In this document: piece by piece, positions 22,080-32,475 of the stretch
How positions within the stretch are numbered: position 1 is the first letter of the stretch
Layout of the letters: each line of letters begins with the position of its first letter
NCBI GenBank assembly: GCA_004835665.1
Contig: RBKR01000018.1
Span: 310,001 to 374,000 of the forward strand
DNA: 64,000 nucleotides
Source of the DNA: Phoma sp. XZ068
Taxonomy: Eukaryota; Ascomycota; Dothideomycetes; Pleosporales; Didymellaceae
Direction of reading: 5' to 3'
The notes under the pieces: generated by a model
What the model was told of the DNA's origin: nothing
Seen by the model: the letters and a program-made list of their open reading frames with translations, nothing else
The model's database searches: none
Translations under genes and position numbers: made by a program

Positions 22080-23110
22080 ATGGACGAACCATCCAAGCCT
22101 AACGCGATTCCCTCGCACATCAACGGCAGCTCGCCGCACGTCAGCTCGCCATTGAAGAAGTCGGTCAAGTCGCGCGACCAGAAAGAGCGTGAATCCCTCC
22201 ACCATGCCATCCAACTGTCAGAGCGCGGCCGTCAAGTCGTCAACTTCGACGGGCCGAACAGCTACTTCCCGTCGAGCGCCGAAGGTTCGAGCGCCGACAT
22301 AAATGGCGGCAGTGTGCACAACAGGCACACCATCAGGAACGGCGAAATGGACGTCGAAGACCGCTATGTGTCGCAGACACCGCTGGCTACCAGCCGCGCC
22401 CACAGCCCCTACACCCAGCACCCCACAATCGACTTCGATGGGCTTAGTTGGCCCAGCAAGGGCACGAGGATCAGAAAGGAGGCTACCGAGGAAGAGAAGG
22501 CAGCGAATCTGAAGAAGCTGTCTGGTGCAGTGAGGACCATGCTGGAATGCCTGGGCGAGGATCCTGACCGCGAGGGCCTGCTCGACACACCTGAACGCTA
22601 TGCTAAGGCAATGCTGTTCTTCACCAAGGGCTACGAGGAGAATCTCCGCGACATTGTCAATGGCGCCGTCTTCCACGAGGACCACGACGAGTTGGTGATT
22701 GTAAAGGACATTGAGATCTTCTCCCTCTGCGAGCACCACCTGGTGCCATTCACCGGAAAGGTAAGACCTCCCAAACCCACAACACGCCCAACAACTAACA
22801 CCCCCAGATGCACATCGGCTACATCCCCAACCGCCGCGTAATCGGCCTCTCGAAACTCGCCCGCATCGCCGAAATGTTCGCCCGCCGCCTCCAAGTCCAA
22901 GAGCGCCTCACCAAACAAGTCGCCCTCGCGCTATCCGAAATGCTCCAACCGCAAGGCGTCGCCGTCGTCGTCGAATCCAGCCACTTCTGCATGGTAATGC
23001 GCGGCGTGCAGAAAACCGGCGCCAGCACAACAACCAGCTGCATGCTCGGCGCAATGCGCAGCGCCGCAAAGACGCGCGAAGAGTTCCTCAGCCTCATCAA
23101 CAGGAAGTAG
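22080..23110 (+). CDS. FOL2: GTP cyclohydrolase I
   Basis: Two exons: 22080-22760 and 22808-23110, separated by a 47-nt intron with CTAAC and CCCAG, giving 327 residues. The enzyme converts GTP to 7,8-dihydroneopterin triphosphate, the first step of folate and tetrahydropterin synthesis, as a cytosolic homodecamer. The catalytic domain starts near residue 135 (LSGAVRTMLECLGEDPDREGLLDTP). Zinc ligands are visible as Cys217 and His220 in SLCEHHLVPF and Cys288 in SSHFCMVMRG. HIGYIPNRRVIGLSKLARI and QPQGVAVVVE are near-invariant. The first ~110 residues are a poorly ordered extension typical of fungal homologues and may be regulatory. Start chosen at the first ATG, shortly after the TATA-like element. 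Confidence 0.96.
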
Positions 23111-23775
23111 AGACTCTCTACACCGTATCTATAACACTGTCGCTACGGACTTGGATTTCTTCCACAAGTATATACCACGATTTGGCATGGGCGGCGTTTG
23201 GCGCGGAGTTCATCACTCTGCAGGCTATGTTTTTGTATGAACGAGAAGAGTACGACCGAGATGTTGAAAAGGTCTTTGAAAGAGAATTCGAAGAGTATTC
23301 GAAGACGATATGAAACGGAGACGGAAACGGAAACGGAAACGGAAACGAAAGAAAAGGTGGAAACTTCGTTGCTTGTTAGATCTAGATGCATTTGGCCTCT
23401 CAACAGCGCCAGGCCTTCAACAGGCGCTTACACCCTTTTTATTTAGCTATACCACGACTACCATACTGTCATACTGTTTTAGTATATATTTCGAGTTTAT
23501 ATGTCGAATCTATATATTCGTTATGGTTGTTTATAATTGTTCTTGTTTGTGTGATGGATTGTGAGACACTGACTCTGAATCACAGATAAATAAATGCTAG
23601 TTATGGTTACTGGTCAGGTTCTGAGAGAGAAATAGATGCAAAAATACTGTGATACCGAATATTCATTCATTCCTTCATCAACATTCATAACTCGTAACTA
23701 ACAATTACCACCCTTATCCCCCCACCTCTCTCTCTCCTTTTCTTTTCCCACACCTTAATACCTACGGGAAACACC
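23111..23775. other. Convergent 3' intergenic region with GGAAAC microsatellite
   Basis: About 0.67 kb between the convergent GTP cyclohydrolase and coiled-coil genes. It holds a short GGAAAC-type microsatellite at about 23312-23348 and then AT-rich DNA, consistent with two facing 3' UTRs. No gene seen. Confidence 0.6.
23312..23348. repeat. GGAAAC microsatellite
   Basis: Four consecutive GGAAAC units preceded by two imperfect copies, located about 200 bp after the GTP cyclohydrolase stop codon, probably in its 3' UTR. Confidence 0.85.
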
Positions 23776-26232
23776 TCACCGCTCCCTCTTAACATACTTA
23801 TACGCAAACACCTGCTTCTGCCCCTCTCCCCCCTTCTCATCAACGACAACACCACACTCCTCCCTCCCCCACTGCCTCATCAACACCTTCCCCAGCATAT
23901 CCTTCTCCTCGGCCGCAACTCGCTGCACCTCTTCCCACTGGCCGTCGCGCTTGCCGACGACGGAGCGGGCGCGCTCTTTCATTAGTTTGGAGAGGAGGTG
24001 GGATAGCTGCTCGTCCATGGCGGCGTTGATGGCGGCGTGGTCGGCGGCTTGGATGGCGAGGCGGGAGTGGAGGGAGGAGATTTCGGCGCGGAGGGCGGAG
24101 GTGGTTGCTTCGTGGGAGGATTTGAGGGTGGTTGTTGTGGATGTGGTGGTGGATTTGAGGGTTTTGAGCTCGGTGAGTTGGGTTTTGATGATTGTGCGGA
24201 GAGACTCGATTTCGCGGTCTTTTGTGTCGGTGGATTGAGTTGCGGTGGGGAGGGGTGTGGTGGTGTCGGAGTCCTCGTCTGTGATGGGGTTGGGACGCTC
24301 TTCTGTGCGTAACTGCTTGATCTCACTCTGGAGTTGTTCGACATCTTTCTTGAGACGTGACTTTTCTTTCCTTTCTTGCGACAGGAGTGCGCCAGTCTTG
24401 CGTACTGCGTCTTCAGCTTTGTCACGCATGTCTTCCAGCATCGCTGCATGGCCTTCTACCAGGTCATCGTGCTGGGACTTCAGCTCCCTGAACCTGCTCT
24501 CGGCTTCGGTTCTCAGGTCTTTCATCTTGGCGAGGTTCTTCTCCACGTCACCCACACGACGGTCTGCTTCTGCACGTGCGTCGACCAGGCGATCGTTTGC
24601 GTCTTCGAGGTCATGGGAGAGCCGCTCAATGTCTGTGCGGGCGATGCCATTCTCACGATGCGCATCAGCAAGCTGGGCGCGCAGTGCTGTGACGCTGGCC
24701 TCGAGACCGGCGATGCGGCCTTGGGCTGTGCTGAGTTGGCGGTCGAGACTGTCTCTCTCGGCGATGCGCTGAGCAATAAGCTGGTCATTCGCAGCGAGCT
24801 GTGATTGCAGCTGCGAGTCTGGCAACAAACCATCATCCTTCGATCTCGAGTCTGCAAGGGCGCGTTGGACTTCGAGTTCGCTACGTGCGGCGCGTAAACT
24901 GGCACTGAGATGAAGGTTGGTCTGAAACAGCTGCGCTTTTGCAGCGACGTCAGCTTCGGCGCACTCGAGTGAGAATTTGACGTCCTGGAGGTGGGTTTCG
25001 AGGCTTGCTATGCGTGAGAGGTGGTGATCTGTGTCTGTTCGCCGTGCCAGTGATTCCTCGCGAGCGGCCTTTGCGTCTGCCGTCGCGCGTGCCAGATCTG
25101 CTTGCAGGGCGTCTGCACGGGCTTGAACAGACGTGAGCTTGTCCAGCAGCTCGGTTCTCTCTGCGTCAGAAGCCTGCTTGGTCGTGTTCTCTTGCTCAGT
25201 CTGAGTGTCCTGCTGGTCTTTCGACTGTCTAAGCTGGGCTAGCTGCGCGTGCACGCTTTCCAGCTGCTCGCCCTTGCTCCTTGCTTCTTCGCGGGCTGCA
25301 CTCTTAGCGTCGTCGAGCTCTCTGACCTGACGCTCAAAGTCTTGAAGCTTTCTTCTGTTCGCCTCTTCATTTTCTGCTGCTGCCCCTTCCCTGGCGCGTT
25401 GTTCTTGCAGCGCGCGCTCCAGGGCGGCAGTGCTCTCCTTGTGCTTGTAGTTGTCGGTGCGCGTGGTGTCCAGCTCGGTGCGCGTGTAGGCGAGGATGGT
25501 GTCGAGCTCGGTGATGCGTGTGCGGGCAGCGAGCTCCTGCTGGTCGAGGCGCGACTGCAGGTCGGCGATGCGGTCCTTGTCCGGCGTGTCGCGGGGGGGC
25601 GAGGGGTGGTGGATGACGGTCTGCTGGGTGGGCTTGCGCGGGGTGTCGTGGTCCTCGACGGTGGGCTGCAGCGAGCGGGCCTTGGGCGGCGACGGGCGCG
25701 GGACGTGCAGCAGGCTCTGGCGGGGGACGCGCAGCGGCGAGGAGGCGGGCAGGCGGGCGGGGTCCGCGTCGGGCAGGGCGCTGAGGAAGCTGCGCACCTT
25801 CTCGTCGTTCTCCATGGAGCGCTCCGAGGCGGGCGTGCTGAGCTCGCGGCTGGCCGTGGTGCCGTCGACGCGCACCGTGGGCGACGCTGCCGTGCTCGCC
25901 TCGACCGCGCCGCTCGTCGCAGGCCGGCTGCCGCGTCCCTTGGCCTCCTTGCGCGACTGGACGGCGGCGGGCAGCAGGTCGGCCGTCATCCAGTACGTCA
26001 TGTTCATGGTGAAGTCGTCCGGGCCCTCGACCTCGCTGGTGTCGACGCGGTCCACGGGCGCCGCGTGGCTGCCGTCCAGCGCCGTCGACTCGAACGTCGA
26101 GTCCAGCCCCAGCGCGTCCAGGTCCATCTCATACTGCGACCCGTCCTCGGAGCTCTCGCGCCGTGCTGCGCTGCGTTGCGGCGACGGCGCCCGCGTCGGG
26201 CTGCCCGGGTGCGACGAGTGTGTTTGCGCCAT
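23776..26232 (-). CDS. Large coiled-coil protein, possible spindle-pole/microtubule-associated factor
   Basis: A single exon of 818 codons. An in-frame TGA directly before the ATG at 26232 fixes the start. Residues 1-210 are Ser/Pro/acidic and contain EGPDDFTMNMTYWM near residue 70, a conserved-looking short motif. From about residue 215 to 720 the protein is continuous heptad-rich coiled coil with high Glu, Arg, Gln, Leu and Ala. The C-terminal block is more ordered: KERARSVVGKRDGQWEEVQ, MLGKVLMRQWGREE and a final Tyr/Lys-rich FAYKYVKRER. This layout reminds me of fungal spindle-pole-associated, NIMA-interacting coiled-coil proteins, but the match is from memory and tentative. No membrane segment or signal peptide is visible. 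Confidence 0.82.
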   Translation of the reverse strand: MAQTHSSHPGSPTRAPSPQRSAARRESSEDGSQYEMDLDALGLDSTFESTALDGSHAAPVDRVDTSEVEGPDDFTMNMTYWMTADLLPAAVQSRKEAKGRGSRPATSGAVEASTAASPTVRVDGTTASRELSTPASERSMENDEKVRSFLSALPDADPARLPASSPLRVPRQSLLHVPRPSPPKARSLQPTVEDHDTPRKPTQQTVIHHPSPPRDTPDKDRIADLQSRLDQQELAARTRITELDTILAYTRTELDTTRTDNYKHKESTAALERALQEQRAREGAAAENEEANRRKLQDFERQVRELDDAKSAAREEARSKGEQLESVHAQLAQLRQSKDQQDTQTEQENTTKQASDAERTELLDKLTSVQARADALQADLARATADAKAAREESLARRTDTDHHLSRIASLETHLQDVKFSLECAEADVAAKAQLFQTNLHLSASLRAARSELEVQRALADSRSKDDGLLPDSQLQSQLAANDQLIAQRIAERDSLDRQLSTAQGRIAGLEASVTALRAQLADAHRENGIARTDIERLSHDLEDANDRLVDARAEADRRVGDVEKNLAKMKDLRTEAESRFRELKSQHDDLVEGHAAMLEDMRDKAEDAVRKTGALLSQERKEKSRLKKDVEQLQSEIKQLRTEERPNPITDEDSDTTTPLPTATQSTDTKDREIESLRTIIKTQLTELKTLKSTTTSTTTTLKSSHEATTSALRAEISSLHSRLAIQAADHAAINAAMDEQLSHLLSKLMKERARSVVGKRDGQWEEVQRVAAEEKDMLGKVLMRQWGREECGVVVDEKGGEGQKQVFAYKYVKRER

Positions 26233-26279
26233 GGCTCACTCTTCTGGCTCACTCTTCTGGCTCACTCTTCTGGCTCACT
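26232..26279. repeat. 13-bp tandem repeat abutting the coiled-coil gene start codon
   Basis: Three perfect copies of TGGCTCACTCTTC (26232-26270) followed by a 9-bp partial copy. The array ends exactly at the start codon on the minus strand, so it lies in the immediate 5' leader. Each copy reads GAAGAGTGAGCCA on the coding strand. Confidence 0.95.
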
Positions 26280-26510
26280 ACTTCTACATGCACGTCCGGC
26301 CCAGGTCTTGACACGGCCGTGCCGACGTGGTTGGGCGGAATAAGAATTGGCGTGTTGTTGTGGTGTAAACAGCGCCCGGACAACCTGGACAACCGTTGGC
26401 GCGCACAACCCACTCCTGCGCTAGCAGCCGCGGGCCGTCAAATGGTAGTCCGCGTCGCACGGAAGTCCGGTAGTGCTGTTTCCGAGCTGCTTACTGCAAC
26501 ACTCGCCCCA

Positions 26511-27639
26511 ATGCAGATGTCGTCTGCCGCAGTGGGCCTGCCATTGCGCCTCTTCCCCAGACTCCGCGCCCTCCCTAGACCGCACTGGACCCGCCCTGCT
26601 GTTCGCCCCTCGCTATGCCCATCTCGTTCGCCCGCCCTCCCCCAACGCCCCCAGTCCTCACTGGCTGCCACAGCTGATGTCCAGCACCCGCCCTACAGAA
26701 ACGTCCACCAGCTTCGGCGATACGTCATCTCTCCTGCCGTGCTCCCGCGAACCATCTACTGCAAGGGCTTCCCCCGCTGGTGCTTTGAACAAGATGTGCG
26801 ACACTACTTTGAGGAGCAGGGATTCAGTGTGTCTGTAGCTCCTCTGCCTCCCAACGAGACCCACCTCTGAGTTTGTGTAGAGAACAAACGCTCGCCCTCT
26901 ACGAACCCCACACCGCGACCAACTTTGGCTGGATATGGGCCGTCATGTCCACCGAGGCCGCCGCCCAAGCCGCCATACGCCAACTCAACCGTGCAACAGT
27001 CTGGGAACGCTGGATCACCCTTGCGCCTGCCGTATACTCCTTCGGACCCAATCGTCCCAGTCTGGACTGGGGCTGGTACGCATCCAACGACCCCACCGAG
27101 CAGAAAGCCCAGGTCCGACCGCCGCATGTGCAGCCCCCCAAAGACATTTTCCGCCCCATTCGCGAAGGTCGACGAGTCGGCATCGACATGATACGAAACA
27201 CTCTATTCCAACCCAATGACTTCTACCAACTCTTCCACCGCTACAATGTCGCCAGCATCGGAGACTTCCACGCCTACCGACGGAAAATGGAGCGCCGGAC
27301 GTCCATCATGATCGACTTCACTACCAAGGAAGAGGCCGACAAGGCCGTACGCGAACAGAACGGCGTGACCCTCAAGGGCCTGCAACTATCAATGGCCACG
27401 TACCAGATACCGCTCAAGTATCTCGGTGGCCTATCATGGGACAGTGGGCGAAAAGGAGGGCATTTCTCTGGGCGCGATCAGGGAAGCGCTGCGGACAGCA
27501 ACTTTGCAGATGCAAGTCTCCACCCACTGCTGATTATATAATTGCTGACGCGTGAATGTAGATGCAGGAACAGATGTTTCGTAAGGCTGTTTTGGGGAAG
27601 TATGATCGTAGGCTTTGGGTGCCGTCACATGAATATTGA
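26511..27639 (+). CDS. Mitochondrial RNA-recognition-motif-like protein
   Basis: Exons are about 26511-26830, 26881-27511 and 27562-27639 (roughly 342 residues). The N-terminus (MQMSSAAVGLPLRLFPRLR onwards) is Arg/Leu/Pro-rich with no acidic residue for ~50 positions, a clear mitochondrial presequence. Then TIYCKGFPRWCFEQDVRHYF gives an RRM-like beta1-alpha1, and FGWIWAVMSTEAAAQAAIRQL a beta3-alpha2 half. A second possible module spans residues 200-290. Intron 1 can be drawn as 26831-26880 or 26827-26882; both keep frame. For intron 2, a canonical GT donor at 27516 leaves a short tail. A GC donor at 27512 (GAT|GCAAGT) with acceptor at 27561 instead adds 25 coding-like residues (EQMFRKAVLGKYDRRLW and on); I prefer this. 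RNA target unknown. Confidence 0.75.
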
Positions 27640-28821
27640 TTGTCTTCGAGGTGTGGATGAAGAGTTTCGATTCACTTGTATATACTGAAATACCTAGCAC
27701 AGTAGGCTACATACTATTAATTACTTCTACTATTAATTACTTCTACTATTAATTACTTCTACTATTAATTACTTCTACTATTAATTACTTCTACTATTAA
27801 TTACTTCTACTATTAATTACTTCTACTATTAATTACTTCTACTATTAATTACTTCTACTATTAATTACTTCTACTATTAATTACTTCTACTAACACTTAC
27901 TTTACCACTACTACGCACTACACTCACTTCAACCACTACACTCACTTCCACTACTAGCACTCACCTCAATTTACCCACCTCCCAGCACAACAACACTTAC
28001 TCACATCCAGCTGCAGAAACGCAGAGCGCAAATTCATCGAATCTTCTCGTGTGCGAGATTGTAAGAGTTGGCGGAATGGTGTAGAGAAGGGCTTGATGTG
28101 ATGCGTGTTTGGGATGGAGGGTGTGGATGTGGAGGGGTATATTTGATTGTGTTTATTGGGAAGAGAGAGAGAGGAGATTAGTGATGGTTTCTACGACCGT
28201 GTGCCGGCGTTTATAACAGAGTAGGAGAGGTCTTGTACCTAGGCTTGAAGGAAAGTAATGTGATTCTTTTCAAGGAATGCATAGAAGGCAAGGTACTTAC
28301 TTACTTGTTTCACGCACGACAATACTAGACTTAGGACTGTCTGTCGCACCGTACATTCATTTCCTTACGTAGGCATTTGACTGATCAGATCGGCTCAGAG
28401 ACCCCTCAACACCAACCTCCCACTCACCTCACCTCCAGCGGGACCCACTGCCCAAGGACCGCCAACATTGCACGCTCGCTACAAACAAAATCAACTCAAG
28501 TGAGAGTGCGAACGAGGCTACAGTGCAAAGTGGAGATAACGGAACTGCGCGATATACCCGCCCGCACGGCGGATATGGGCGCGGATATGGGCGTCTTACA
28601 ACACGTGGGGACGATCACTGCAACTGTGAGATTGAGATTGGCGGTATATAACACAACATAAATCACATCTTCCATCTTACATATTACATGTTACATCTCG
28701 CACTTGCATTCAAGCCTGCCTGACGAATATACGTGTTTGTGAGATTGTGGTGTTCATACATTTATTCACATCTCCTCTCCTCAGGTCATTATCTACGACT
28801 TCAACTCCGACCAACGTGACC
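27640..28821. other. AT-rich intergenic region with minisatellite
   Basis: A 1.2-kb gap with the 16-bp minisatellite at its left end, followed by degenerate CACTACTAC/ACTCACTTC repeats to about 27990. The right part is presumably the promoter of the dienelactone hydrolase gene. No gene seen. Confidence 0.6.
27712..27887. repeat. 16-bp minisatellite, 11 perfect copies
   Basis: The unit TACTATTAATTACTTC is repeated eleven times without a mismatch (176 bp). It lies downstream of the mitochondrial RRM gene. The lack of divergence between copies implies recent expansion or active homogenisation. Confidence 0.97.
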
Positions 28822-29718
28822 ATGGCAGACACTCATCCGGAGACGAATTCTTTCCGCGCCTGCTGTCTCACGTCCTTCGCGTGGGACGGTACGCCCGTGG
28901 GCAGAGAAGAACAACTCGCGGGGCTGGATACATATGTTACGGGCGAGAACAAGACCGCAGCGGTGCTGTTCGTGCATGATGCGTTGGGCTGGCGGTTCGG
29001 GAATGCGAGGTTGCTTGCGGATAGCTATGCGAGGGAGGTACGTACTGCATACGAGTGCTGTGGACTGGAACGACGAGGAGACGATGAAACAGAAAAAGAG
29101 AGAGCGAGAGAAAAGAAAGGAAATGAAGGAAAAAAAGACAAGGAAGAAGTGCTGCTAACACCACAAAACCAACAGGCAAACGTAACAGTCTTCCTCCCCG
29201 ACTTCTTCGCTGGCGAAACCCTCGACACCACCGCCATCCTCGAATCCCGCTGGTCAGACCTCGACATGGAGGGCTTCGCAGCCCGAAACGCCCGCTCAAT
29301 CCGCGAGCCTGAAATCTTCGCCGCCGCACGCGCAATCCGAAGCGCGGGCTTCTCGTCCCTCGGCGCAGTAGGCTTCTGCTATGGCGGTTGGGCCGTCTTA
29401 CGCCTCGCGTCCACGGACCTCGTCGACGCCATCGTGTGTGCGCACCCCAGCTGGACCACGAACGAGGACTTTGACGGCGTGGTGGTGCCGACGATGGTGC
29501 TTGCGCCCGAGAGGGATGGCTTGTTTACGGATGAGATGAAGGAGTATGCGTTTAGGACGCTGCTGGGGAAGAAGAGTGTACCGTTTGAGTGGGTGCATTT
29601 TCCGGGGGTCGAGCATGGGTGTTTGACCAAGGGCGCGGAGGATGTGGAGGGGGAGAGGGAGGCGATGGTTAAGGGGAAGAGTGCGGCCGTGAGGTGGTGG
29701 GGGGAGTGGTTGAAGTAA
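28822..29718 (+). CDS. Dienelactone hydrolase family protein
   Basis: Two exons, 28822-29037 and 29176-29718, giving 252 residues. The family consists of alpha/beta hydrolases with a Cys-Asp-His triad that open lactone rings or hydrolyse esters. GENKTAAVLFVHDALGWRF starts the core. The nucleophile elbow is VGFCYGGW, the Asp lies in LAPERDGLF and the His in FPGVEHGC. The intron (GTACGT...AACAG, 138 nt) is longer than its neighbours, a multiple of three and stop-free, so the unspliced frame stays open and would insert a Lys/Glu-rich 46-residue loop between strand and helix. Removing it joins SYAREV-type sequence to ANVTVFLPDFF as in relatives. Start at ATG 28822, the nearest one to the fold; an ORF-only reading could begin 25 codons earlier without an ATG. 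Confidence 0.88.
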   Translation: MADTHPETNSFRACCLTSFAWDGTPVGREEQLAGLDTYVTGENKTAAVLFVHDALGWRFGNARLLADSYAREVRTAYECCGLERRGDDETEKERAREKKGNEGKKDKEEVLLTPQNQQANVTVFLPDFFAGETLDTTAILESRWSDLDMEGFAARNARSIREPEIFAAARAIRSAGFSSLGAVGFCYGGWAVLRLASTDLVDAIVCAHPSWTTNEDFDGVVVPTMVLAPERDGLFTDEMKEYAFRTLLGKKSVPFEWVHFPGVEHGCLTKGAEDVEGEREAMVKGKSAAVRWWGEWLK

Positions 29719-32475
29719 GTGTTAGCAGTCTGGCGAATTACGTCAAGAGTTCTGCGTTTTGGGCGGGGGACGTTGATATATGCAGTCGTGAGTGTGTGAT
29801 GTATCGACAGCCGCTGCTTGGTACGGCAACGTTGGATTATAGAGATGCAGTGTGATGAGGACTGCTTGATTTATTTTCCTATGCTTTCTGGGAAGTTGGC
29901 GAGGTTGGAATATAGCACTGTTTATTTATGCATCTGCAGTGTGGCGAGGTTTGGGTGATTTTTCTTCCTACGCTTTGTTTCTACGCAGCACTTCATTTCT
30001 ACTACTAGAAACTGCTAATATCAGAAGACGTGCAGTCCTCTTTCTACGAATGTACAACACACTAACGCTGTTCGCAATAAAATCTCTTTCAATAACAAAC
30101 ACAAAACTATCAATCTTGTATGACAGATTAAGCATATATTATTTTGTTATGGTGGTATTCTGTGGTGCTGATGTGGAGGTGTTTTGTAGGTACCTTTACT
30201 ACGAATGAGCTCCTTGTATACATCACGCTGTCTCGCAGCTGCCACCGTAGGGAATTACATTGCGTTATTACTGCATGGCGATATTGAGATGCAGTGCAAT
30301 TAGCATTGGGTGGGTTGTTTTCCTACGCATTATGTGAGGTCGGATAGGTCAGGAATCCATCACCGGTCATCTAAATATCACGCAGTCACGCAACTGACAT
30401 TCGGAGGGAACGGCTGCATTGCGTTATCAAGTTGCAGTACGACAAGGACTGGGTGGTTGGTGACATTTCTGTACGTCATTTCTAGTCGCGTGAGATGCTG
30501 GGACACGGATGATGGCATTATTGGTGCCTGATCAGTTTTACGATCAGCATCCACGCACAGTGACCTACTTCAATCGACATGCGTCGCGTCGGCGTCGGCG
30601 CTGCACAGACTTCAAGAGCGTCGTGCTCGTATTGCTGGACACCTCGAGTCGAGACTACGGCGGCATTCGTTCAGTTCCATTTATGCGTGTGCTGGGACGC
30701 GTGGGGGTCGCTTTGTTGGTCGCCAAGGGTCCAGCTGCATGTTGCGCTCAAAGGAGCCCGCTCTGATCGCATCGCGCCGCGAGCCTCCTGGTAGGTCTCC
30801 CGTTGCTGCACGTCATCTTGTGCTGGGCCAGTGGTGTGGCTGGATGCGAGGATGATGGCGCACAGACGGTGGGTTGGTGGAGGTGAAGTTGCGGGGTAGC
30901 GTGGGCCAAGGTCGCACGACCGTAAGGAAGACACTGCTGGTCCCTGTTGTGACCTGTTGCTGTCAGACTGTGGTATTTTTTGGTACTGTTGCCGAGTGCG
31001 CGCTCGCTGTGAGGCAGTCAAAGCGGCATCGACGTCGAGAAAAGAGTGATCGGCGAACAGGGTCCACGACGGCGGCGGCGGCTAGAATCGCTATTACAGC
31101 TCGGCTTGCCCCATGAGGACGTGCATACGATCAAGGCATGCAACACCAAGGTCCGTCACCATGCTGCATGCCAGTGCTCAGGTTCGAGTACGCGATGATG
31201 ATTGGCCGTCGAGTACTGTGGTGAGCTGAGGATGTCTGCGACTTGAGCAGCTGCCACGGACATGCCGTAATCCGTCAACGAAGGACATGATGGGTGCTGC
31301 CACCCCGAGCAGATGGCGTTGAGCTGCCAGGGCATGTCAGGTACGCGATAGGATGCTGGTAGATGAGGTCACAGTTCGGGAAGAAGCCATGCGCCGATGT
31401 ATGCACGGCCGTCGTTTCCTCTTCCAGAAGCGTGCATGATGACCAGCAATGGAGGAGATGCACTGTGGCTGTCCTGACGTCGTCAACCTCATTGTCATTT
31501 TCTTCACTGTGCGCCGACACGTTGCTGGCCGGCGGTCTTATCTCTGGGTTTGCTAGCACGATGTTTGGAAAGGGAAAAATTCGGACCTGAGGTTCGAGTC
31601 ACCAACTGCCGCAAATGATCTGCTCCACACTAGTGTTCTGAATCATTTAAACTCCGGCACATCCAGATATCGGACCTTGCCTGTCTTCCACTCTAGCCGC
31701 GCTCGTTGTTGTGCTCGGCATTTACCCTGCATCCGCTCAATTGCTGTGCTTTCGTTCAGCGCCAGCTACCGCAGTACGCGCAGGCACGGGATTAGCTTAC
31801 AGCCGCATCTAACCTATTCACGCTCAAGTCCCCCCACGCCCCGCTTCTACGCATAGCGCTTTCGACACGAACTGCAAGGTAGATTGAGCTGTCGTCTTCG
31901 GAGACCTCCAGCCAATCACGAAAGAGGGGTATCCTTTCCACGCCGTAAATCGACCTCCAAGGCCAGACCATATACCACCCCTGTTCGCTCCGACTTCAAG
32001 AGGTACACAGCGGCTCCAGCGGACTTGTTCCTTGCCAAAATCCCGGTAAACCCACCCGTCAAAGTAGACCAATCCTTTGCGTTAAAGCCCGACCATCCCA
32101 TCCACTACCGTCATCGTTCGGCCGTTGTCTGCTCTCCACATTGAGTGGCATCTACGACCAGCTTTTGGAATGAATTTCGGTTTCAAAAACGACATCTCTC
32201 ACTGGCCCGTCGGACAAGAACACATCAACCGATAGCCACTTGTATATCAGACGGCACAGCTCTCATTCGCGCACCATACACCATCTGGGGTGCACGTTGC
32301 TTTTTCCCACACAGATCGGATAGTAAGCATCGTCCATACGTGTTTCCTTCGATCATACCCCGGTCTTGGCCTCAGCCTTGTTAAGCATTGCCTACCCGAC
32401 GAGTACCCACTGCATCACCCACAACCACGCTACCGGTCACATCCGTGGCTAGTCTTATCTGCGTATTTGCACGTC
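29719..32475. other. Gene-poor interval, about 2.8 kb
   Basis: No gene could be supported on either strand. AT-rich DNA at 29.9-30.2 kb gives way to mixed sequence with short overlapping frames. The last few hundred bases before 32476 are probably the promoter and 5' leader of the ACT-domain gene. A tRNA-B-box-like GGTTCGAGTC at about 31592 lacks an A box and stems and was not accepted. Confidence 0.5.

Noticed and set aside
25249..26343. Long plus-strand frame of 364 codons opposite the coiled-coil gene
   Set aside because: Antisense shadow of a GC-rich coding region; Val/Gly/Arg composition is typical of reversed coiled-coil codons.
28377..28661. 94-codon plus-strand frame before the dienelactone hydrolase gene
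   Set aside because: Low similarity to anything recognised and located in the promoter region; chance frame is more likely.
31585..31605. tRNA B-box-like GGTTCGAGTC
   Set aside because: No A box, no acceptor stem pairing and no anticodon arm at a suitable distance.
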